Origin: Candidatus Bipolaricaulota bacterium
GTDB lineage: Bacteria > Bipolaricaulota > Bipolaricaulia > UBA7950 > UBA9294
DNA length: 11,048 nt
Direction: 5' to 3'
Assembly (NCBI GenBank): GCA_021129875.1
Contig: JAJOKK010000039.1
Span: 1-11,048 of the forward strand
The notes under the pieces were generated by a model that searched no databases, was not told the DNA's origin, and saw nothing but the letters and a program-made list of their open reading frames with translations. A program made the translations under genes and the position numbers. This document shows, piece by piece, positions 1-6,407 of this stretch (positions are counted from its first letter, which is position 1; each line of letters opens with the position of its first letter).

Positions 1-89
1 GTAACTAGGAAAGTCCCGCTAGTAGATCGACAGACCTGAACGATGTCGCCTCTGCAAGATGGCAGCGGAGCCAGCATTTCGAATCAAGC

Positions 90-121
90 AAAAAGCCCTC
101 TCCACGGTTTCGTGAAGAGGG
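90..121 (-). terminator. Rho-independent terminator of the purE-purK-purE2 operon
   Basis: Read on the minus strand, CCCTCTTCACG (121-111) pairs with CGTGGAGAGGG (106-96) in an 11-bp stem with one G-T wobble and a four-base loop AAAC. One C and then five T follow (94-90). This is a classical intrinsic terminator. It lies 86 bases past the stop codon of the last minus-strand gene, with no other plausible gene between, so it should end the left operon. Positions 1-89 beyond it show no gene, tRNA or repeat that I can support. Confidence 0.85.
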
Positions 122-206
122 GAACCGCTGGTCTAAAACGTCCAAAAAAACGGTGCGACAATCGGTGTTCAGCCATCTGCTTTCTGCCGAATCTGAGCGA
201 GAGCCG

Positions 207-713
207 TTACACTGTATAGTCACGCTTGCGCAGCTCTTCTCCCTTTTTGATCACTTCTTCCTCTATTTTTCGACGGTAACGAACGATCTTCTCGTGCAGT
301 CTACAGTCATGCAACGCCAGGATCTGGACGGCAAACAGGCATGCGTTCCTAACACCGGTACGACCGATCGCCATCGTTGCCACTGGGATGCCGGCCGGCA
401 TCTGTACCGTGGAGAACAGAGAGTCAAGTCCGCTCAGCGATGATTCCAATGGGACCCCGATCACCGGGAGGGTGGTAAGGGAGGCGATCGCCCCGGCCAG
501 GTGAGCCGCCCCTTGTGCTGCAGCGATGATCACCTCGATCCCTTCGGCTTGCGCGCCCAGCGCGTAGGCATGCATCCTCTCCGGGGCGAGATGGGCGGAG
601 ATCCGCTGTAGATCATAAGGGACGGTAAACCGCTCCAGCAGCTGCGCCTCTTCAGCGAGTAGTTCCAGGTCCTTGTTGCGCTCCGCGATGAGCGCGACCC
701 GCTTCTCAGTCAT
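207..713 (-). CDS. purE2: Diverged PurE paralogue (N5-CAIR mutase-like)
   Basis: A 168-residue protein of the PurE family, the fold that moves CO2 on aminoimidazole ribonucleotides. The core is clear: SAH at 39-41, QGAAHL at 67-72, LPVIGVPLES at 82-91, and GLDSLFSTVQMPAGIPVATMA at 95-115. Key positions differ from canonical PurE. The N-terminal phosphate-binding loop GSxSD is AERNKD (10-15), keeping only the Asp. SAHRTP is SAHLAP (39-44), keeping the catalytic-type His41 but losing the Arg. AGAGGAAHLPG is AAAQGAAHLAG (64-74). The C-terminus is a charged helix rich in Lys and Glu. The start overlaps the purK stop by 8 bases (ATGACTGA), so it is probably translated by coupling. It is the last gene of the operon. 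It may be a second subunit or regulator of the PurE octamer, or an enzyme for another substrate. Family assignment is firm; activity is unknown. Confidence 0.88.
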   Translation of the reverse strand: MTEKRVALIAERNKDLELLAEEAQLLERFTVPYDLQRISAHLAPERMHAYALGAQAEGIEVIIAAAQGAAHLAGAIASLTTLPVIGVPLESSLSGLDSLFSTVQMPAGIPVATMAIGRTGVRNACLFAVQILALHDCRLHEKIVRYRRKIEEEVIKKGEELRKRDYTV

Positions 714-1845
714 CTTCCCACCGCAGGAGACGGTGTGCTGCGCCGGCCCGTTCGAGGGCGAGCGGGAGCGAATCGGCCAATGCCGTGAGATGCCCCATCT
801 TGCGGCCAGGGCGCACTTCTTCCTTGCCGTACAGGTGGAGGTTCACCTCGGGTATCCGCATCAGATCAGGTATTCCGGCCAACCGCGCCGCAGGCCTCTT
901 CCCCTCGCCGAGGATGTTGACCATCACAGCGGGCCGGTGCAGTCGATTATCCCCCGGCGGCAGGCCGCAGATAGCGCGGATATGCTGCTCGAATTGCGAC
1001 AGGTGACAGGCCTCTATCGTGTAATGACCAGAGTTGTGGACCCGCGGAGCGATCTCGTTCACCAGTATCTCGCCGTCCGGCTGGAGGAACATCTCGATCC
1101 CAAACGCACCGACCCCGGCCAGCCCTTCCACAACCTGTTCGGCTATTTCCACCGCCCGTTGCGCCGTCTCTTCTGGAAGGCGCGCGGGAGCAATGGACAT
1201 GTAGAGGATGTAATTGCGGTGGATGTTTTCTGTTACGGGGAAGCTGCTGATCTCACCTTCTATGTTACGGGCGCATATCACGGAGATCTCTTTGGAGAAC
1301 GAAATGTAGGCCTCCAGGGTATGGTGGGCAGCGAGCGAAACAGAGGCAAGATCGGATTTGCAACTTAGTAGCTGTTGCCCTTTACCGTCGTAGCCGCCTT
1401 CCGACACCTTCAGTATGGCGGGAAGGCCGAGCTGATCCACTGCCCCTGCCAGCTGTGATGGATCGTCGATCGGGATGAAGTCGGCCGTCTTTACCCCAAG
1501 CTTTCTCAGCGCTGTCTTCTCGCGCGTTCGATGGCAGAGTGTGTGCAGGATGCGCGGGTCGGGATAGACCGCGGTCTCCTTGGCCAGTTGCAGGAGCGGC
1601 GCAGATGCGACGTTCTCGAACTCGTAGGTGATGACATCCGCGGCTGAGCCCATCGCTGCGAGGGCGATCGGATCGTCGAACCGTGCGACCAGGTGCTCGT
1701 CGCACACCCCGGCAGCCGGGCAAGCAGCAGCCGGATCGAGGATGATCGTACGATACCCGAGCCGTTTCGCCGCCTGGGAGAGCATCTTTCCCAGCTGGCC
1801 CCCACCGATGATCCCGATAGTTGCCGGAGGGCGGATTGTGCTCAT
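706..1845 (-). CDS. purK: N5-carboxyaminoimidazole ribonucleotide synthase PurK
   Basis: A 379-residue ATP-grasp enzyme that carboxylates AIR with bicarbonate and ATP to give N5-CAIR, which PurE then rearranges. The N-terminal Rossmann-like part carries GIIGGGQLGKM (11-21) and ITYEFENV (72-79). The ATP-grasp core shows LKVSEGGYDGKGQQ (145-158) and ITVENIH-like FPVTENIHR (202-210), and the metal/substrate motif is NEIAPRVHNSGH (263-274). Length and motif order are normal for PurK. The ATG overlaps the upstream purE stop by one base (TAATG), with AAGGA seven bases before the start, so translation is coupled. Its presence shows that the neighbouring PurE is the class I (N5-CAIR mutase) type rather than the class II AIR carboxylase, which needs no PurK. 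Confidence 0.97.
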   Translation of the reverse strand: MSTIRPPATIGIIGGGQLGKMLSQAAKRLGYRTIILDPAAACPAAGVCDEHLVARFDDPIALAAMGSAADVITYEFENVASAPLLQLAKETAVYPDPRILHTLCHRTREKTALRKLGVKTADFIPIDDPSQLAGAVDQLGLPAILKVSEGGYDGKGQQLLSCKSDLASVSLAAHHTLEAYISFSKEISVICARNIEGEISSFPVTENIHRNYILYMSIAPARLPEETAQRAVEIAEQVVEGLAGVGAFGIEMFLQPDGEILVNEIAPRVHNSGHYTIEACHLSQFEQHIRAICGLPPGDNRLHRPAVMVNILGEGKRPAARLAGIPDLMRIPEVNLHLYGKEEVRPGRKMGHLTALADSLPLALERAGAAHRLLRWEDD

Positions 1846-2342
1846 TAAACGATCCTTTTCTCTAAGCGAGATTGTTCGGCATAGTGCCGAGTCAACCGGT
1901 CTTGAATGGGGGGATGCTTCAACCCGAGGATCTGGGCGGCGAGGTAGGCGGCGTTTTGTGCGCCGTCCTCACCGATAGCCATCGTAGCCACTGGTCGGCC
2001 TGCGGGCATCGGGAGAATCGAGTAGAGGGAGTCAATCCCGCGGAGGGCCCGCGTTTCGATCGGAACGCCGATCACCGGCAGGATCGTATTGGCGGCGGTG
2101 AGGCCGGGCAGATGCGCTGCCCCGCCTGCCCCGGCGATGACCACCTCTACCCCGCGACCGGCCGCCGAGCGGGCGTAGTCGACCATCCGCTCTGGAGTGC
2201 GATGGGCGGAAACGATGTCCATCTCATAGCCTATCTCTAGCTCTTCTAGCACCTGCGCTGCCAACTTCATGATGGGAAGATCGGAATCGCTCCCCATGAT
2301 GATCCCCACAAACCCTGTCGCCATCTCCCCTCCCTGGCTCAT
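1845..2342 (-). CDS. purE: N5-carboxyaminoimidazole ribonucleotide mutase PurE, class I
   Basis: A 165-residue PurE with every hallmark of the family: the phosphate-binding MGSDSDLP (16-23), catalytic SAHRTP (45-50), and the glycine-rich AGAGGAAHLPG (70-80), followed by LPVIGVPIETRAL and MPAGRPVATMAIG. It converts N5-CAIR to CAIR in the cytoplasm, normally as an octamer. It is the first gene of the minus-strand operon and overlaps purK by one base. Two starts are possible. The ATG at 2342 has GGAAGGAG ten bases upstream. The ATG at 2324 (residue 7) has GGAGGGGAG directly in front and would put MGSDSD nearer the usual position for short PurE proteins. I kept the longer form; the choice does not affect the domain. 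Confidence 0.97.
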   Translation of the reverse strand: MSQGGEMATGFVGIIMGSDSDLPIMKLAAQVLEELEIGYEMDIVSAHRTPERMVDYARSAAGRGVEVVIAGAGGAAHLPGLTAANTILPVIGVPIETRALRGIDSLYSILPMPAGRPVATMAIGEDGAQNAAYLAAQILGLKHPPIQDRLTRHYAEQSRLEKRIV

Positions 2343-2369
2343 CGGTATTACACTCCTTCCTTCGGCTAC

Positions 2370-2392
2370 CTGTCTTTTAACTCAAAAAACAG
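2370..2392 (-). promoter_or_regulatory. Leader hairpin just upstream of the purE ribosome binding site
   Basis: On the minus strand CTGTTTTTT (2392-2384) can pair with AAAAGACAG (2378-2370) across the loop GAGTT, giving nine pairs including one G-T wobble. It ends about ten bases before the GGAAGGAG of purE. It is A/T-rich and only moderately stable, so it could modulate ribosome access or be incidental. The structure is seen in the sequence; a regulatory role is inference. Confidence 0.4.
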
Positions 2393-2409
2393 TCTCTCTC
2401 TGATTTTAA

Positions 2410-2433
2410 GCGGCCTGTCTTGGTTCAGGCCGC
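2410..2433 (-). promoter_or_regulatory. GC-rich leader hairpin or operator palindrome near the purE transcription start
   Basis: GCGGCCTG (2410-2417) and CAGGCCGC (2426-2433) are perfect inverted repeats of eight bases around an eight-base loop. They lie immediately downstream of the predicted purE transcription start (about 2440). No T-tract follows on either strand (minus-strand continuation TTAAAATC), so it is not a standard terminator. It contains copy A of the direct repeat described separately, so it may act as DNA (operator) or as a 5' mRNA stem. Confidence 0.5.
2411..2429 (-). repeat. Direct repeat copy A, candidate operator
   Basis: The minus strand reads CCTGAACCAAGACAGGCCG. It matches copy B at 2459-2476 at nearly all positions, with one single-base gap. 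It lies downstream of the predicted purE transcription start, where a bound protein would block elongation. The core GAACCnnGAC (2426-2417) recurs at the purD promoter. Confidence 0.5.
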
Positions 2434-2446
2434 GCGGATCATTTTC

Positions 2447-2475
2447 AGCATAGTTAATCGGCCGTCTCGGTTCAA
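2447..2475 (-). promoter_or_regulatory. Predicted sigma70-type promoter of the purE-purK-purE2 operon
   Basis: On the minus strand a -35 box TTGAAC (2475-2470, four of six consensus bases) and a -10 box TATGCT (2452-2447, four of six) are separated by exactly 17 bases. Transcription would start near 2440, leaving a leader of about 100 bases before purE. Direct repeat copy B covers the -35 box and part of the spacer, the usual place for a repressor site. Confidence 0.5.
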
Positions 2476-2476
2476 G
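2459..2476 (-). repeat. Direct repeat copy B, candidate operator over the purE -35 box
   Basis: The minus strand reads CTTGAACCGAGACGGCCG, the partner of copy A, with core offsets of 47 bases between copies (about 4.5 helical turns). It overlaps the proposed -35 box TTGAAC, so a bound protein would compete with RNA polymerase. Its core GAACCGAGAC is 2473-2464. Confidence 0.5.
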
Positions 2477-2708
2477 CGCTCTTCGGGGTGCGGCCCATAT
2501 GTTCAGTCCTTGACCTAACAATGTGAAAATTGCGGATGGACAGGGAATTGCCGTGAGGTGACCGCGCTTGTTTGTCGGCCGGTATGGCGGTAGGGTACAG
2601 TCTCTTTCGTGAAATTGGGATATCCGGGCGAACTAAGGCTCGACAGCGTGCCCGGCCGCGTAAGACAGCGAGGTGGTTCTTGATAATGCAAATGCCGGCG
2701 AGCCGTTC

Positions 2709-3425
2709 ATGACCAGAGAAGAGCGTTTGCGCATACAGATGCGGGCGGTCCAATGTCTGCGCGCGATCAAACGCGGGTGTACCTACCAGGAGTTGAGCTT
2801 GCTACTGGGGGCATCTCCGGTCGTCCTCAACCGATATGTGAAGGGGCATGTGCTCCCCGGAATCGAGCGGGCCGAGCGGATACTCGAATTCTGCAGTCGG
2901 GAGCGGCTGGCCGAGCAGGTGAAGCAACGGCTCTCATTCGATGAAGACGGTTTCGTCGATAATACAGCTCTGCTGTTCGACACCGACCTGTTGGCTGCGG
3001 TGGCCGAGCTGATAGCGCAGCGTTTTCCACGTGCAAACAAGGTCCTCACTGCGGCTGTTGATGGCATCCCGCCTGCGGTGCATATAGCGTCCGCCCTGCA
3101 GGTGCCATGCCTGTTCGCCAAACGCAGCCGCGAGATCGGTGTGCGTTCGTTCGTCGAATCACGCTACAAGCTGGCAAGCGGGCAGATCCTGAACTACTTC
3201 CTCCCGTCACAGGCCCTCGGCCGCCGCGACCGGGTGTTGATCGTCGATGACCTGCTGCGATCGGGCGAGACGCAGGCGGCCCTGATGGAGATCGTTAACA
3301 CGCAACGAGCCACGCCAGTCGGCGTCTTCTCCCTCATTCGGATCGGTGATGAGGGAACACGGCGGTTGGAGCAATCAGTTGACTGTCCGGTAGAGGCACT
3401 CCTTACGCTCGACCCTATTAACTAG
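2709..3425 (+). CDS. Helix-turn-helix/phosphoribosyltransferase-domain protein, probable purine regulator
   Basis: From the ATG at 2709 the protein has 238 residues. Residues about 13-60 form a helix-turn-helix: the stretch YQELSLLLGAS (26-36), then VVLNRYVKGHVLP (38-50), resembles XRE-like DNA-binding domains. Residues about 85-235 look like a type I phosphoribosyltransferase with the PRPP-binding loop VLIVDDLLRSGET (176-188). Bacillus PurR couples DNA binding to PRPP sensing with the same C-terminal fold, but its N-terminal winged helix and loop (DDFMKAGGT) differ, so this is not a plain PurR orthologue; HTH-PRT proteins such as archaeal GfcR are another analogy. Its place between two divergent pur operons suggests that it controls both. 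A GTG at 2673 would add 12 residues unlike the domain; ribosome binding sites are weak for either start. Enzymatic activity is possible but less likely in this setting. Confidence 0.75.
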   Translation: MTREERLRIQMRAVQCLRAIKRGCTYQELSLLLGASPVVLNRYVKGHVLPGIERAERILEFCSRERLAEQVKQRLSFDEDGFVDNTALLFDTDLLAAVAELIAQRFPRANKVLTAAVDGIPPAVHIASALQVPCLFAKRSREIGVRSFVESRYKLASGQILNYFLPSQALGRRDRVLIVDDLLRSGETQAALMEIVNTQRATPVGVFSLIRIGDEGTRRLEQSVDCPVEALLTLDPIN

Positions 3426-3445
3426 AACGTGTTATTTTCCTGCGC

Positions 3446-3479
3446 GAACCTTGACAAAACTTACTCTTTCTGTTAACGT
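3446..3479 (+). promoter_or_regulatory. Predicted promoter of the purD operon with an overlapping candidate operator
   Basis: A perfect -35 box TTGACA (3451-3456) is followed after 17 bases by TAACGT (3474-3479). This -10 keeps the important first, second and last bases of TATAAT and is preceded by TG at 3471-3472, an extended -10. Transcription would start near 3486, about 25 bases before purD. The motif GAACCTTGAC (3446-3455) overlaps the -35 box and shares the core GAACCnnGAC with the two repeats at the purE promoter. No terminator is seen between the regulator stop (3425) and this promoter, so read-through is possible. Confidence 0.65.
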
Positions 3480-3510
3480 AGGCCAACTTTTCCTGTGAGG
3501 GGGCAACCGG

Positions 3511-4770
3511 GTGATGAACGCGTTGGTGCTCGGAGCAGGCGGCCGTGAACATGCGATCGCCTGTACGTTGGCAGAGAGCGGAGAGATCGACAGGGTCTAT
3601 TGGATGCCGGGGAACGGTGGCGCCGTCATCCACCCGCAGCTGACGAACGTCCCCCTGCTTCACGGAGACGATCTCGTCCGGTTCGCCCGCGACAGGACAG
3701 TCGCCCTCACCGTTGTCGGACCGGAGCAGTCTATGGCCGATGGGATCGTCAATCGATTCAACGCCGCATCCTTGCGGATATTCGGGTTTCCCCGCCGCAG
3801 CGCGCAACTCGAGTGGAGCAAGGTCTTCGCCCGCCAGTTTGCAGCTCGGCACGACATCCCTGTCCCGCAGACACACGTATTCCACGACTACGACCGCGCG
3901 CTTTCATACCTCGCCAAGCGGGAAGGAGAGAGTTTCTTCATCAAGGCCGACGAGCTGTGCGCAGGGAAGGGGGCCCTGTTCGCTCCGGACAGAGCGAGTG
4001 GGCAGCGAGCGCTCGAGCTTCTCTTCCACAGACGGGTCTGCGGGGAGGGAAAGCAGGTCTTGATCGAGGAGGCGATCGCCGGGGAGGAGGTCTCGCTGAT
4101 GGCGATAACCGATGCCGGAAGCCACCAGATCTTTCCGCTGGTGCGCGATTATAAACGGCTGCACGATGGGGACCTCGGCCCGAACACCGGCGGGATGGGC
4201 GCGTATGCGCCGGTGACGCTGCCGCAGGAGCTGATCGATCGGATCGTTGATCGGATCGTCGAGCCGACCTTCGCCGGGATGATCGAAGAGGGGCTCGACG
4301 GTGCAGGGGTCGTATATTTTGGGGTGATGGTCGATCGGGATGGCGACCCGCACCTGCTCGAGTACAACATGCGCTTCGGCGACCCGGAGACGCAGGCGCT
4401 TCTTCCCCTCCTTGCAAGCGACCTCTATCAGCTTCTCTCCTGCGCCTGCTCGGGAGAGCTTGAGCGTGCGGAGTTGAGTTGGCACAACGATGCAACGGTC
4501 TGTGTGGTCGCGACCACTGCCGGCTATCCGCTCGACTATGGCGGCGAGACTTTCCCTATCACCGGATTGGACGGACCGTTTGAGGATGGAGTGGCCGTCT
4601 TTCACGCCGCCACCCAATATCAGAACGGTAAATGGTTCGGCCGTGGAGGGAGGATCTTCGCTGTCACGGCTCGGAAGGAGACGCTTTGCCAGGCTAGAGA
4701 GGCGGCCTATCGGACGATCGAGCGGATGAACTTCGCAGGGATCCACTATCGGCGGGAGATCGCCGGCTGA
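3511..4770 (+). CDS. purD: Phosphoribosylamine-glycine ligase PurD (GAR synthetase)
   Basis: A 419-residue ATP-grasp enzyme that joins glycine to phosphoribosylamine, the second step of the pathway. The N-terminal domain opens with the family signature LVLGAGGREHA (5-15) and has VVGPEQ (68-73). The ATP-grasp part shows FIKADELCAGKGA (143-155), where most PurD proteins have KADGLAAGKG, then DLGPNTGGMGAYAPV (221-235) and the metal-binding EYNMRFGDPE (284-293). Length is typical. The GTG at 3511 has GAGGGGG seven bases upstream. The adjacent ATG at 3514 would give MNALVLGAGG, matching the usual family N-terminus, and is equally likely. It is the first gene of the right operon, just downstream of a good promoter. 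The C-terminal lid domain is complete, and purF follows ten bases after the stop, so the two should be co-translated. Confidence 0.97.
   Translation: MMNALVLGAGGREHAIACTLAESGEIDRVYWMPGNGGAVIHPQLTNVPLLHGDDLVRFARDRTVALTVVGPEQSMADGIVNRFNAASLRIFGFPRRSAQLEWSKVFARQFAARHDIPVPQTHVFHDYDRALSYLAKREGESFFIKADELCAGKGALFAPDRASGQRALELLFHRRVCGEGKQVLIEEAIAGEEVSLMAITDAGSHQIFPLVRDYKRLHDGDLGPNTGGMGAYAPVTLPQELIDRIVDRIVEPTFAGMIEEGLDGAGVVYFGVMVDRDGDPHLLEYNMRFGDPETQALLPLLASDLYQLLSCACSGELERAELSWHNDATVCVVATTAGYPLDYGGETFPITGLDGPFEDGVAVFHAATQYQNGKWFGRGGRIFAVTARKETLCQAREAAYRTIERMNFAGIHYRREIAG
4237..4260 (+). repeat. Short tandem repeat inside purD, 2 x 12 bases
   Basis: GATCGGATCGTT is followed directly by GATCGGATCGTC, encoding Asp-Arg-Ile-Val twice in PurD. 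It keeps frame and probably reflects local duplication or codon preference in a helix. No functional meaning is claimed. Confidence 0.6.
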
Positions 4771-4780
4771 AGGAGGGATG

Positions 4781-6406
4781 ATGTGTGGTGTAGCAGGAAT
4801 TATTAATCCGGGTTGCGGTACGGCTTCTCCAGATCTTGCGCTTAAAATCCTGAGCCGCTTGCGGAACCGGGGGAGCGACGGGACCGGTCTGCTGGTGGTG
4901 GGGGAGAAGGGTTCTTCTCTGCAGCGGTGGGGGGGAGACGCAGCCGCGATCCCCGCTCCCGCACGCAACGCTCTGGAGCGGTCTGCGCACGATCCGATCC
5001 ACCTCTGCCTCGGCCATGTCCGCTATGCCACCACCGGCACGACGGCGCAGACGAACATCCACCCTGCGGTCGCCATACTGGAGCGAGGAAGCGGGCGCCG
5101 CCCGGTGCGACTGTCACTGGTGATGAACGGGGAGGTCTCGTTCACCGAGCCCTGGCGGGCGGAGGCGGCACGGGACGGGATAGAAATGGGGAACGCACAG
5201 ACCGATTCAGCCACCTGCGCCGGACGGATACTGACTCATTATCTGCGGAGCAGCGAGCTGCCTGCTGCGCTGGTCGCCTTCTACAAGGAGGCGTTCCCCT
5301 TAGGCGGATTCACCATATTGGGACTGCTTGAGGACAAGGAGCGATCCTTCTTCTACCTGCGCGACGGTCTGCGTCCCCTGCACATGACCCGGGTCGGATC
5401 GATGCTCGTCTTCGCCTCGGAGACGGCGCATCTCACCGGGTTGGAGCATGCCGACGAACCGGTCAGTATTCCGGCCGGCGAGATCGGCATCTGCCCGCTG
5501 CCGGACTGTGGCAAATCGCATCAGAGCAGCAAGGATCTTCGCTTTCAGATTCTCGATATGAACAGAGAACTATCCGGTGTCTCCTCCAGAGGGCTGTGTT
5601 CGTTCGAGCTTGCCTATCTGCAGCATCACACCTCAGTGGTGGAAGGACGGACGATCGACAGCATCCGGAACGATTTCGGCCGGGTCCTCTGTCGGGCGCA
5701 TCCGCCTGGTGACGGGGCCGCTGTCGCTCCGGTCCCCCGATCGGGGATCAGCGCAGCGGACGGTTATCTGTCGGAGGCGAGGCAGGGATCGATCGCGGTG
5801 CGGACCTCGCCTGCGGTCATTCGCCTGAACGGCGAAAAGCCGATGGCAAGGTCGTTCCTCGGGAACGGGAACGACGAGATCGCCAGCCGGCTGCGGAGCA
5901 AGTTCGTGCTGAACCCGGCATCGCTGGACGAGCCCGGCGGGGTGATCCTCATCGACGACAGCATCGTGCGCGGGGATGTCTGTGCTTGGCTCTCTTCGGT
6001 CTGGCAAGAGAAGGGTGGGGACGATCTCTCAATCTACTCGGCCTGGCCGCCGATCATCGCCCCATGCTATGCGGGGATAGATCTTCATCGCGAAGACCTG
6101 TTCGCGCTGCGTTTCGCCTCCGTTGAGGAGACGCTAACCAACCCCCGAGCGCTGGAAGATCAGATGTCCGCTGGTTTTACCCATAGGCAGTTCGGCCGGA
6201 TAGAAGATCTCACGCTCCGCTACGCGCCGCACCAAGAGATCCGCGCCATCTTGAGCGAAATTCTGTCCGGTGAGATCTGCACCGGGTGCTTCGATCTACG
6301 CTACAACTACATATGTCCGGCAAATCTTCACGCTGTGCCCGACTTTCTCGTCGATTATGCGGCAAAAAACCGGGTTGAGATGCCGGTTTGCAAAAAGGAG
6401 GGCTGA
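4781..6406 (+). CDS. purF: Amidophosphoribosyltransferase PurF, divergent [4Fe-4S] type
   Basis: PurF transfers glutamine ammonia to PRPP, the committed step of the pathway. From the ATG at 4781 it has 541 residues and starts MCGVAGI, so Met removal exposes the nucleophile Cys2. The ATG at 4778 would give MMCG and sits only one base from AGGAGG, whereas 4781 has four bases of spacing, so I prefer 4781. The glutaminase domain shows GHVRYATTG (78-86), NGE (116-118) and RDGLRPL (194-200). The transferase domain shows CSFELAYL (273-280), APVPRSGISAADGY (316-329) and VILIDDSIVRGDV (388-400). Cys273, Cys429, Cys500 and Cys503 match the four cluster ligands of Bacillus PurF, but there is no propeptide. 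The PRPP loop has RGDV instead of RGTT, and the flexible catalytic loop (near 345-360) is poorly conserved, so activity or PRPP binding may be altered. Confidence 0.93.
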   Translation: MCGVAGIINPGCGTASPDLALKILSRLRNRGSDGTGLLVVGEKGSSLQRWGGDAAAIPAPARNALERSAHDPIHLCLGHVRYATTGTTAQTNIHPAVAILERGSGRRPVRLSLVMNGEVSFTEPWRAEAARDGIEMGNAQTDSATCAGRILTHYLRSSELPAALVAFYKEAFPLGGFTILGLLEDKERSFFYLRDGLRPLHMTRVGSMLVFASETAHLTGLEHADEPVSIPAGEIGICPLPDCGKSHQSSKDLRFQILDMNRELSGVSSRGLCSFELAYLQHHTSVVEGRTIDSIRNDFGRVLCRAHPPGDGAAVAPVPRSGISAADGYLSEARQGSIAVRTSPAVIRLNGEKPMARSFLGNGNDEIASRLRSKFVLNPASLDEPGGVILIDDSIVRGDVCAWLSSVWQEKGGDDLSIYSAWPPIIAPCYAGIDLHREDLFALRFASVEETLTNPRALEDQMSAGFTHRQFGRIEDLTLRYAPHQEIRAILSEILSGEICTGCFDLRYNYICPANLHAVPDFLVDYAAKNRVEMPVCKKEG

Positions 6407-6407
6407 A

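Larger units (their letters stand above)
2343..2708. other. Divergent intergenic control region between purE and the regulator gene
   Basis: About 365 bases without a convincing gene. The purE side (2343-2476) is the more structured half. It holds the purE ribosome binding site (GGAAGGAG on the minus strand, 2360-2353), two hairpins, a promoter and two copies of a direct repeat, all listed separately. The regulator side is less clear. A weak promoter candidate is TTGTCG (2572-2577), an 18-base spacer and TACAGT (2596-2601), with four of six matches in each box. CCGGGC (2624-2629) and GCCCGG (2650-2655) form an inverted repeat with a 20-base loop. I see no riboswitch core or tRNA. Confidence 0.6.

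Noticed and set aside
70..95. TTCGAAT as the T-loop of a tRNA
   Set aside because: The flanking bases do not pair as a T-stem and no acceptor or anticodon stem can be found.
146..152. Run of seven T on the minus strand as a terminator for the left operon
   Set aside because: No convincing stem precedes it; the 90-121 hairpin just downstream is much better.
207..713. Second PurE as a class II (AIR carboxylase) PurE
   Set aside because: It has SAHLAP and lacks the GSxSD loop shared by both classes, so it fits neither; PurK also sits in the same operon.
673..1368. Plus-strand open frame of 231 codons opposite purK
   Set aside because: Antisense shadow of purK with no domain, no ribosome binding site and unusual composition.
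2343..2440. Purine riboswitch in the purE leader
   Set aside because: The conserved purine-aptamer core and its paired loops are not recognisable; only simple hairpins are present.
2425..2442. Mini open frame on the minus strand (Met-Ile-Arg-Ala-Ala-stop) as a leader peptide
   Set aside because: It starts at or before the predicted transcription start, has no ribosome binding site and no informative codons.
2491..2510. Third copy of the purE direct repeat (CGGCC followed by GTTCAG)
   Set aside because: Spacing between the halves differs and the GAACCnnGAC core is broken, so similarity is too weak to count.
3904..4968. Long open frame on the minus strand opposite purD and purF (354 codons)
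   Set aside because: It is antisense to well-supported genes, its product is rich in Arg, Pro and Ser with no recognisable motif, and such frames are expected opposite GC-rich codons.
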